This document shows positions 16,497 to 24,251 of a DNA stretch of 49,233 nt, in pieces (within the stretch, counting starts at the first letter, position 1; the number at the start of each line of letters is the position of its first letter). The position numbers and the translations under genes are program-made. The notes beneath the pieces are model-generated. The model ran no database searches, was not told the DNA's origin, and saw only the letters and a list, made by a program, of their open reading frames with translations. The stretch is from NCBI GenBank assembly GCA_027076325.1, contig JALTJZ010000052.1:1-49233 (forward strand), read 5' to 3'. The stretch is from Chromatiales bacterium (GTDB lineage Bacteria; Pseudomonadota; Gammaproteobacteria; UBA6429; Thiohalophilaceae).

Positions 16497-17111
16497 CTAG
16501 TCAAACTTCTTCATTTTAGCGTCTTCAATCTCACGCGCTTTTTTCAAAATCGCATGAAAACCACTGGTGTCTTTAATACCGTGCCCACCTAAAATTTCCA
16601 TCGGTGACAGACGTTTTGTTTTCATCATGCTCATACCTAAAGGCATGGCTTTAATTGCAACCTTAATACCATTAACCAGGCCGTTCATAAAATAGAGCGC
16701 AATACCCAGCTTCAATTCGTTAACCCGACCTTTTTTGGTTAAATTATTCCAGAACATGGTCGCAAATTTACGCGTAGGCTGATTTTTAGGTGCCAGACCT
16801 AAACGGTGCGCATAATTTGCAAGGCCGTGCATAATATGAGTAATAGGTAATTCACGTGGGCAACGTGCGATACAGTTGTAACACGAAGTACACATCCACA
16901 TTGCATCACTTGATAACACTTCGTCACGTTTACCGGCACGAATCATCATAAATATTTTTTGTGGTGTGTGTTCCCAGGCATTCCCTAAAGGACATGAACC
17001 GGCACATACACCGCACTGCATGCACATTTTTACCCATGCACCTTCTTCAACATTCGCTTCAACTTCTTTAAGGAAGTTATTACGATAATAATTAATTGCA
17101 TCTGAAGCCAT
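16497..17111 (-). CDS. hdrC: HdrC-like 4Fe-4S subunit
   Basis: A 204-residue protein with two ferredoxin-type 4Fe-4S motifs, C-M-Q-C-G-V-C-A-G-S-C-P near residue 30 and C-T-S-C-Y-N-C-I-A-R-C-P near residue 74, as in HdrC and the soluble half of QmoC. The rest has an amphipathic region with methionines (residues 125-165) that could associate with the membrane surface but shows no convincing transmembrane helices. True QmoC carries a fused haem b membrane domain, which is missing. The ATG is 9 nt after the qmoB stop with a GGGG-type ribosome site. It should wire QmoAB to HdrB. Confidence 0.9.
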   Translation of the reverse strand: MASDAINYYRNNFLKEVEANVEEGAWVKMCMQCGVCAGSCPLGNAWEHTPQKIFMMIRAGKRDEVLSSDAMWMCTSCYNCIARCPRELPITHIMHGLANYAHRLGLAPKNQPTRKFATMFWNNLTKKGRVNELKLGIALYFMNGLVNGIKVAIKAMPLGMSMMKTKRLSPMEILGGHGIKDTSGFHAILKKAREIEDAKMKKFD

Positions 17112-17120
17112 GACTTCCCC

Positions 17121-19337
17121 CTAGAATTTAAACGGACTTAAACCGATTTTTTCAATCGTTTCAGCCATGTCATTGATTAGTTTAGGTGCACGTTCGATAT
17201 CAGTAATTGCAATTTCATAGGTTTCAACACGTTCAGGTTCTAATGATAAAGATTGCAATGTATCGTCCACTTTGCTCATTCGAGTATGTGCAATTTCAGA
17301 GCCCTTAACAAAGTGACACTGATAGTTTTCACCTTTCTGGCAACCCATTAAGATAACGCCATCATAGCCGGAGTTCATCGCATCGGTAATCCAGATAAGG
17401 TTCACTGAACCGAGACAACGAACAGGAATAATACGAGCATAAGCACTGTATTCCGTTTTGTTCATTGCGGCCATATCGAGTGCCGGATAGGCATCGTTTT
17501 CGCATGCGAGCACTAAAATACGTGGTTTTTCTTCAAACTCATCAGGGATATCAACATTTTTAAGTTGTTGTCCAACCGAGTCGACCGAATAGTTTTCAAA
17601 CGAAATAACTCGAACCGGGCAAGCGCCCATGCAGGTACCGCAACGGCGGCAACGCGCTTCGTTGAATTGCGGGAAGCGTTGCTCGTCTTCATCAATCGCG
17701 CCGAACGGGCACTCCACCGTACAACGTTTACACTGTGTACAACCTTCACGACGAAACGATGGGTAACTTAAATCACCTGAACGTGGATGGGCTGCACGAC
17801 CTTTACCGGCATTTTCAATTTCCTGTAATGCCTTCATGGTAGCCCCAACCGCATCTTCAATTGCTTGTGCGCCATCCATTGGACGACGTACCGGGCCACA
17901 GGTATAAATACCCGTACGACGTGTTTCGTAAGGGAAACAGATAAAGTGTGAATCGTTAAAGCCTTTAGTCAGTTGCGGAAGATCTTTACCCTGACGATAG
18001 TCAAGGTTAAGAATGGAATCAACATTAACAGTAAATTGACCGGGTTCATCCTGACCCACTTCATCAATGTTCACACCGCCATTCGGAATCATTCCCGTTG
18101 CTAAAACAACCAGGTCAGCCTTTTCAGCAGTGTCTTCATCAAGAATTAAATCTTTAAACTTAACCGCTAAAGAGTCGCCATCCTGTACAACTTCAGCCAC
18201 TTCACCTTTAGTAAAAGTAACGCCATTGCGTTGACCAGCACGGTAAAAATCTTCACCACTCACACCCGGCGTGCGTAAATCAGAATAGATAATATTGGTG
18301 TCGACATCCGGGTTTTGCTCTTTAAAGTACAAAGCCTGTTTAATGGATGTTTGACAACAATGGCCTGAGCAATAATCTAAATGCCCTTCTTTGTCGCTAC
18401 GCTGGCCAGCACACTGAACAAACACAACACTGTTAATGTCTTTACCGTCTTTGGTTTTAATTGCACCGCCGTTAGCCGCGAGCGCCATTTCATCGAGTTC
18501 GGCTTGTGTTACAACATTGGATGCTTTGCCATAACCGAGTTCAGGTAACTGACTTGCGTCGTATTCACTGTAACCGGTTGCCTGAACAATCGCACCAAAG
18601 TTTTCAGTGGTGGTTGAACCGCTTTCAGTTGAAATATCGGCAGAGAACCGACCCGGCGCACCGGATGTTTTGGTTAATGTCGAATTAAGGTGAACGGTAA
18701 TGTTGCTGTCCGCTTCAATCGCCGCAATCATGTCCGCAACACCGGTGTCTGCTGGTGCATCATAAGGGGCTTTCATGGGTAAGCCCTTATACATTCTTGC
18801 TGCTGCACCACCTAAGGCGGCGGTTTTTTCAACAATGTGAACGGGGTAACCTGTTTTAGAGGCTTCAATAGCAGCGGTCATACCCGATACACCACCACCC
18901 ACAACAAGGAGCTTTTTATTATAAACTGCTTCCTCATTGCCCTTTGGCCGCTCCATAAACTTCACTTCAGTTACTGCCATACGCACATAATCGTCGGCCA
19001 TTTCCTGCGTAGTTTCACGGGCTTCGTCGGTGTCGGGACGAACCCAGATAACACCTTCACGAATATTGCCACGCGAGATGGCAACGTTGTCAAAATTAAA
19101 GGCTTCGACTTTAGCGCGTCGTGAACAGGCACAAATGGCAACGTGGTTTACGCCCTCGTTGTCAATGTCGTCCTGAATCATTTTAATGCCGTCGGCATTA
19201 CATAAAAATTCATGCTCTTTGGCTACGTGTGCTTTTGCATCGCGTGTTGCAATGGATACCATTTGAGCCGTATCAACACGGTCACCAATACCACAGCCTT
19301 TACAAATATAAGCACCGATTTTCTTTTCGTCTGCCAT
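17121..19337 (-). CDS. qmoB: QmoB, HdrA-like flavoprotein of the quinone-interacting complex
   Basis: A 738-residue cytoplasmic flavo-iron-sulfur protein. In order: a cysteine-containing N-terminal part (C-K-G-C-G-I near residue 13, C-A-C-S-R-R near 68); an FAD Rossmann motif V-V-G-G-G-V-S-G-M-T-A-A near 145; C-S-G-H-C-C around residue 325; two 4Fe-4S motifs, C-T-Q-C-K-R-C-T-V-E-C-P near 540 and C-R-R-C-G-T-C-M-G-A-C-P near 567; and a C-terminal MvhD/FrhD-like domain (V-L-A-C-E-N, then G-C-Q-K-G-E-N-Y-Q-C). This is the QmoB architecture. It shuttles electrons between APS reductase and the rest of the complex. It follows qmoA by 3 nt. Confidence 0.93.
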   Translation of the reverse strand: MADEKKIGAYICKGCGIGDRVDTAQMVSIATRDAKAHVAKEHEFLCNADGIKMIQDDIDNEGVNHVAICACSRRAKVEAFNFDNVAISRGNIREGVIWVRPDTDEARETTQEMADDYVRMAVTEVKFMERPKGNEEAVYNKKLLVVGGGVSGMTAAIEASKTGYPVHIVEKTAALGGAAARMYKGLPMKAPYDAPADTGVADMIAAIEADSNITVHLNSTLTKTSGAPGRFSADISTESGSTTTENFGAIVQATGYSEYDASQLPELGYGKASNVVTQAELDEMALAANGGAIKTKDGKDINSVVFVQCAGQRSDKEGHLDYCSGHCCQTSIKQALYFKEQNPDVDTNIIYSDLRTPGVSGEDFYRAGQRNGVTFTKGEVAEVVQDGDSLAVKFKDLILDEDTAEKADLVVLATGMIPNGGVNIDEVGQDEPGQFTVNVDSILNLDYRQGKDLPQLTKGFNDSHFICFPYETRRTGIYTCGPVRRPMDGAQAIEDAVGATMKALQEIENAGKGRAAHPRSGDLSYPSFRREGCTQCKRCTVECPFGAIDEDEQRFPQFNEARCRRCGTCMGACPVRVISFENYSVDSVGQQLKNVDIPDEFEEKPRILVLACENDAYPALDMAAMNKTEYSAYARIIPVRCLGSVNLIWITDAMNSGYDGVILMGCQKGENYQCHFVKGSEIAHTRMSKVDDTLQSLSLEPERVETYEIAITDIERAPKLINDMAETIEKIGLSPFKF

Positions 19338-19340
19338 TTT

Positions 19341-20621
19341 TTATCCCTCCGATCCAGCGACGCGATTCACAACCTGTATCGCGCGTAATGCGCTTGCAGT
19401 TGCGCTTTGCACGGCGCGGTTTACATCTAATGCATCTGTTGAACAACCGGCTGCGAAAATGCCACCGTTTGATTCGTCCTGTTCAATATAGCCATTTTCG
19501 TTAACAGCCACTTTGACAGGAAAGTCACTAACACTGGGTTCCATACCAACGGCCAGCACGACCAGGTCATGTTCATTATCGTAACGGTGGTAACCTTCGG
19601 TATCAACCCCACGCAGGATGGGGTTGCCATTGCCTTTGTTTTCGTCGATACGGGCAACTTTAGATTTCGTAAAGGTTACATTTGGATTGGCTTTGACTTT
19701 TTGATGGAAGTCATCAATACGATCGATGGCACGAATGTCTATATAATAGATAGTGGATTTGCCTTCATCGCCATAAGCATCTTCAACATAATGGGTTTGC
19801 TTAAGTGATGCCATGCAGCAGATACGCGAACAATGTTTTAAGTGGTTACGGTCACGTGAACCGGCGCATTGAATAAAAGCGACATTTTTAGCTTCTGCGT
19901 TGTCACTCGGGCGTAACAATTTGCCGCCCGTTGGGCCATGTGGGTCGGCCATACGTTCAAATTCAACCGACGTAATCACATTTTGAATGCGGTCATAACC
20001 GTAAGGCTGAATTTTCGCTGCATCATAAGGTTGCCAACCGGTTGCCCAGATAATGGCACCAACGGTTAAGGTGGTTTCCTGTTCCTGCATTTCTAAGTCG
20101 ATTGCATCGAACTTACAGGCTTCTTTTGCCTTCGTCGCATCGGGTGTGCCGATAATGGCAGGGTCTAAAACATAACGCTGTGGATGCGCCATGGCACTTG
20201 GCAAATAGGCACCCTTACGCTTGTTAAGATTGTAATTGTGTTCGTTATCGAATTCCGCCTCGACTGCGTCACCACAGGCACCGCAGGCAGTGCAGTTTTC
20301 GTTGACATAACGTGGCGCAGTTTTCAGGGTAACACTGTAGTTACCTTCTTCACCTTCAACCGACGACACTTCGGTCATTGTTAAAAGGCGTAAATTTGGA
20401 TTCATTTTCAACCGGCGCTGATTGATTTCCATACCACAGGTTGGGTGACACATCTTAGGGAAATATTTGTAGAGTTTACCTACCCGACCACCCACAGAAG
20501 GTGATTTTTCCACCAAAATAACTTGTTTACCAAATTCTGCCGCTTCCAGCGCAGCGGTCATCCCGCTAATTCCGCCACCTACGACTAAAATGGTCTCATT
20601 TGTAGCGATTATATCCGCCAT
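19341..20621 (-). CDS. qmoA: QmoA, HdrA-like flavoprotein
   Basis: A 426-residue FAD protein, first gene of the operon. The N-terminus has V-V-G-G-G-I-S-G-M-T-A-A (residues about 13-24) and the G-K-L-Y-K-Y-F-P-K-M-C-H-P-T-C segment typical of HdrA-like proteins. C-T-A-C-G-A-C near residue 110 may ligate a cluster, and C-S-R-I-C-C lies near 275. A G-x-x-P motif and F-A-A-G-C-S near the end complete the FAD fold. QmoA with QmoB links APS reductase to quinone or HdrCB. APS reductase genes are not in the window and must be elsewhere. A small GAGC-type ribosome site precedes the ATG. Confidence 0.93.
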   Translation of the reverse strand: MADIIATNETILVVGGGISGMTAALEAAEFGKQVILVEKSPSVGGRVGKLYKYFPKMCHPTCGMEINQRRLKMNPNLRLLTMTEVSSVEGEEGNYSVTLKTAPRYVNENCTACGACGDAVEAEFDNEHNYNLNKRKGAYLPSAMAHPQRYVLDPAIIGTPDATKAKEACKFDAIDLEMQEQETTLTVGAIIWATGWQPYDAAKIQPYGYDRIQNVITSVEFERMADPHGPTGGKLLRPSDNAEAKNVAFIQCAGSRDRNHLKHCSRICCMASLKQTHYVEDAYGDEGKSTIYYIDIRAIDRIDDFHQKVKANPNVTFTKSKVARIDENKGNGNPILRGVDTEGYHRYDNEHDLVVLAVGMEPSVSDFPVKVAVNENGYIEQDESNGGIFAAGCSTDALDVNRAVQSATASALRAIQVVNRVAGSEG

Positions 20622-21134
20622 CGACTCAGCTCCTAAACTATACAGCTTGCACTAGTACCCACTAGCGAAGCGATAATTTGACGTTAAAATTCTGTGATTC
20701 TTTTGTTTGCTTTTAATAACAACAACTTAAGATATTTTACCTGCTGTTCAGGGCAAATTTACCGCCAACTAGCATGACTTATATTATGCTATTAAAAGTG
20801 GGGGCAACTTTGACCGATCAGCGGCCGAAAAACAAGTCATAATTATCTTTATCATCATAAAATGATTTTATTTAAGGGGTTAATTACATAGACCAAAGTA
20901 ATGATTGCCTTGAATACATCCGGCAGTCTCAGCACGTGTTCTCTGTTATCGCTTAACACTGTATCAGCGTCAACGAAGCAATCAAATTCGAACAGCTAAA
21001 TTAAAATAAAGTGTAATCAAATGGAGGATATAAAGAAGCGCAATATTCCTTGAAAAGGCCATAATATGGCCTCTGATTGGAATATAGCCTTTAATTATCA
21101 ATAAGTTAGATTGGCGTGACCCTGAAGGACTGAA
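20622..21134. other. Intergenic region, 513 nt
   Basis: It contains the qmo promoter region (no confident match seen) and a nested hairpin at 21043-21085: outer arms ATATTCC/GGAATAT, inner arms AGGCCATA/TATGGCCT. The hairpin may terminate the chemoreceptor gene. The 14-mer GCAATATTCCTTGA at 21040-21053 recurs at 42042-42055. Confidence 0.45.
21043..21085. repeat. Nested inverted repeat downstream of the chemoreceptor
   Basis: Inner perfect arms 21056-21063 and 21065-21072, outer arms 21043-21049 and 21079-21085. It may be a REP-like element or a weak terminator; there is no long T run. Confidence 0.6.
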
Positions 21135-22847
21135 TTAAAATAATTCAATATCCTCTTCCTGATGCAATAATACGGGGACTATTTCTTCAGGATTATCTGT
21201 CACCTTAAATTGTGTAATCAACATATGCAGTAATGAAGCCAGTTGCGCTAAATCACTACTATCAGATGTGTTTTTCTGTGCATCACCAATGGTGCAGGAA
21301 ATTGAATCATTGATATTGATAATTGTTGCATTGATATCATTGGCTGCTTCTGATTGACTAATGCATGAATCGGCAATATCTTTATTCATCGCATCTATTT
21401 TTGATAATGTAGTATTTACTTTTTCAAACGAAGAACCGGCACGATTCGCCAAATCAACTGTTTTAACGGCCTGTTCTCTACTTTCCAGCATCGTCGTAAC
21501 CGCATTTTTACTGCTACCCTGCATACTTTGAACAAGCTGTTGAATTTGTACTGTTGCCAAATATGTTTTCTGCGATAAACTACGAACCTCATCGGCTACC
21601 ACAGCAAAACCACGCCCATGTTCACCAGCACGAGCCGCTTCAATAGCAGCATTTAATGCTAATAAATTTGTTTGCTCTGCAATAGCGGTTATCGCATCCA
21701 GAATAATAGTGACTTCTTTACTTTCATCCGCTAATTTGCGAACAATATTTGTCGAGTTGTTAATTTGGGCTGAAAGAAAATTAATTTCAGAAACGGCTTC
21801 GACAACAACTTCGTGGCCAACAGCGGTAGAAGATAACGCTGATTTGGTTGATTCAGCGGTTAACTGTGCATTATCGGCAACCGTTTGAATATTTTCTGTC
21901 ATTTGTTGCATTGACTCAGACACATGCGATATTGCCGTTTGTTGACTAGTGATAGCCTGATTTGTTCTTTCGTTTGTTTTGGCCGATTCATACGAAGCCT
22001 GTGATAAATTATTAGCCGCCGTATTCACTTGTGTCATTAATTGTTGGATATTTTTTATAAAGACATTAAACCATTTTGACATTTCCTTAAGTTCAGCAAC
22101 ATCATAAGTATCAAGGCGGCGAGTAAGGTCACGATCATCTTCAGCAATATTCCTCAGCAGCAATGATATATTTGTTAATGGTTGAGTTATTCCCCTACGG
22201 GTAAAAGTCCAGAAAAATATAACAAGAAAAATCAAAGTTATGATAAATACCAGCGCAACAAAATATTTAAGGTTATCAAAATCAAGCTGCATTTTATGTG
22301 ATGCTGTGTTGTAAATTTTTATTGTATTATCGACAATATGGCTTAGTAATTTAATCGGGGCTCGATCAATACCACGAACATACTTATCTGTTGTAATATG
22401 CGGATCATGCTTTGCCAATTTAAACGTAGGTAATGCTTCCCGATAACGCGCACCTAGTTTTTTGTGTTCAGCCAGAAACTTTAGAGCATCTCTTTTTAAT
22501 TCAGGGTAATCACTCGAAAGAACTAATAAGCGATTAACCTCTGTTCTTACTTTGCGCTCACTATCCGTAAATTTTTTTAAATACTTATCATAAAGTTTTT
22601 TATCGTAACCACGAATAAGAATATTTTTCCATTCCTGAACCTGTATTTTAAAATACACCTGCGACTTAAGTGCACTATTCTGTATTTTATGCGTTCGTTC
22701 TGACAACAGAGAATTATCTGCGATCAAATTTTCATATTTAAACATGATAAATCCACTCAAGCTTGTCATAATTAACAAACCTAAAATAAAGAGTGCTGTT
22801 AATCTATTTTGAATGCTACCTATTTTGAACTTGCTCAATAATGTCAT
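21135..22847 (-). CDS. Methyl-accepting chemotaxis protein
   Basis: A chemoreceptor of about 570 residues from ATG 22847; in-frame ATGs at 22898 and 22913 would add a polar leader. A first membrane helix lies near residue 20 ([12 protein letters not shown]). A periplasmic domain of about 150 residues is predicted helical, likely four-helix-bundle type. The second membrane helix is near residue 200 ([14 protein letters not shown]). A HAMP domain follows (R-R-G-I-T-Q-P-L), then the signalling coiled coil with the conserved tip [15 protein letters not shown] and [12 protein letters not shown]. No CheR-tether pentapeptide is seen at the C-terminus. No other chemotaxis genes are near. Ligand unknown. 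Confidence 0.93.
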   Translation of the reverse strand: MTLLSKFKIGSIQNRLTALFILGLLIMTSLSGFIMFKYENLIADNSLLSERTHKIQNSALKSQVYFKIQVQEWKNILIRGYDKKLYDKYLKKFTDSERKVRTEVNRLLVLSSDYPELKRDALKFLAEHKKLGARYREALPTFKLAKHDPHITTDKYVRGIDRAPIKLLSHIVDNTIKIYNTASHKMQLDFDNLKYFVALVFIITLIFLVIFFWTFTRRGITQPLTNISLLLRNIAEDDRDLTRRLDTYDVAELKEMSKWFNVFIKNIQQLMTQVNTAANNLSQASYESAKTNERTNQAITSQQTAISHVSESMQQMTENIQTVADNAQLTAESTKSALSSTAVGHEVVVEAVSEINFLSAQINNSTNIVRKLADESKEVTIILDAITAIAEQTNLLALNAAIEAARAGEHGRGFAVVADEVRSLSQKTYLATVQIQQLVQSMQGSSKNAVTTMLESREQAVKTVDLANRAGSSFEKVNTTLSKIDAMNKDIADSCISQSEAANDINATIININDSISCTIGDAQKNTSDSSDLAQLASLLHMLITQFKVTDNPEEIVPVLLHQEEDIELF

Positions 22848-22913
22848 TGTTATACTATTTGTTGATTTTTTATTAAATAAGGATGTTAGATGAACCATGA
22901 ATAAGCGAGTCAT

Positions 22914-23304
22914 GGCCTAATCTAGTTTGTGATTGAGGTCAATAATGGGGTTAATAAATAGAAGTGTAATTCTTTAATTCTAAAATATCGAAAAACACTT
23001 GGTATTGGCTATCCTGCTGCTGAGTTACTGCATCGATGCTCTTACAATAGGAGTACATCATGATATTACCTTTAACTGTTACTTACTAATTATGGGATTA
23101 TTACTTTGCCCCATTTATGTGACATTTTTATGACTAAACTGACTAAATTTATATATTACAATAAAGTATGTGAGAATATAAGTTCATATTTTGATGTAAT
23201 GGTCAAGTTTTTTGCAAAGAAAACTCTTTGCGAGCAATAGCGCGTCAATCTGTTTTCTTATGCGTTAATTACTGGTCGCTGATTTCCTGAGCCTGCACCC
23301 AAGC
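22914..23304. other. Intergenic region, 391 nt, with a nine-codon frame
   Basis: It contains no ordinary gene. A minimal frame ATG 23060 to TAA 23089 (M-I-L-P-L-T-V-T-Y) is preceded at an ideal 6 nt by AGGAG (23049-23053). It could be a leader peptide or a chance match. Confidence 0.3.
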
Positions 23305-23916
23305 CTAAGGAGGCGTCAAGGTAAAGATCTCACCAAGTGCACTGCGAATTTGTCGCAGGGTTAAGTGTTCAGCAAAACCGGTCGGATCTTCCCAATGCCT
23401 GCAAATAAGCCGAGTCACATTGGATTGTTGTTCAGAGCGTATATCGAGTGTAGTAATATAATCATCAGCCGTGGGGCTTGATACCTGAATTATGCCGCTG
23501 GCAGCGTACAGATTCGAGTGCAACAAAACATCTTCCTCGATCCAGTTAACACGGTAAACGATGAAGGTATCGGCCTTTATCGTTTGGGGTTTATTATGCA
23601 GGTCACGTACTTCGAGCCGACAGTTTGGATAATATAAATCAATTTCACTTTCAGACTTTACCTTGCCATTTTGTAAATAAATCCCCGCGCTTTGCTCTGG
23701 TATGCGGATATCCTGGTTCAGAATAAGCTGCCAGCCGCGACTGATTGTTTCATCTTTCGATCCAGTTTCAGCAGCCATTCCTGCTGTGCTGACAAGCATT
23801 AGAAGCGCAATAAGGATAAAAGGGAACAGCAACAAATCTAAATAATTCGTCTTGTTCAGCCGCGCATTAAGCCTAAATTGAACCATTGAGTCACTCACCG
23901 GATTCTCGCTCAGCAT
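23305..23916 (-). CDS. Hypothetical exported protein
   Basis: 203 residues from ATG 23916, or 193 from ATG 23886, which has a better ribosome site (GGTGAG 7 nt upstream). A basic N-terminus is followed by a strong hydrophobic segment (L-D-L-L-L-F-P-F-I-L-I-A-L-L-M-L) ending A-G-M-A-A-E, so it is a signal peptide or anchor. The mature part is beta-rich and appears to have two cysteines (Y-P-N-C-R-L and L-I-C-R-H-W) that could form a disulfide. I do not recognise a family. It stands alone upstream of, and divergent from, soeA, so a link to sulfite oxidation is only possible by position. Confidence 0.6.
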   Translation of the reverse strand: MLSENPVSDSMVQFRLNARLNKTNYLDLLLFPFILIALLMLVSTAGMAAETGSKDETISRGWQLILNQDIRIPEQSAGIYLQNGKVKSESEIDLYYPNCRLEVRDLHNKPQTIKADTFIVYRVNWIEEDVLLHSNLYAASGIIQVSSPTADDYITTLDIRSEQQSNVTRLICRHWEDPTGFAEHLTLRQIRSALGEIFTLTPP

Positions 23917-24251
23917 GAATTTTGGCGTCAGTTTTCACTCGCCCTTTTACTCTATTGCGGGATAAGCACATCATAAGCGCTGCCTCCATAGTGAACCTTA
24001 CTGGAGTATATTGCAGAGCCATATAATGTTCAAAACAAAAAACACCATTGCCATTATATATAGTATAAACTCGCAAAAGACTGGCCGTCTGGCTCAACTT
24101 TTTCTATGCTTAACCGATACAGCAGCATGAACTTGAGTAGTTTAGTCAACGACTCTTGTATCTAAACCGTCCTTACATTAGAATATTAGAGTACGCTAAT
24201 CAACTATTCATAGAATTTATTCAGCCATTAAATTGAGCCACTGAGTCCTTT

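Noticed and set aside
23891-24097. 68-codon minus-strand frame upstream of the exported hypothetical
   Set aside because: Unusual composition, no ribosome site, and it overlaps the start of the next gene; likely chance.
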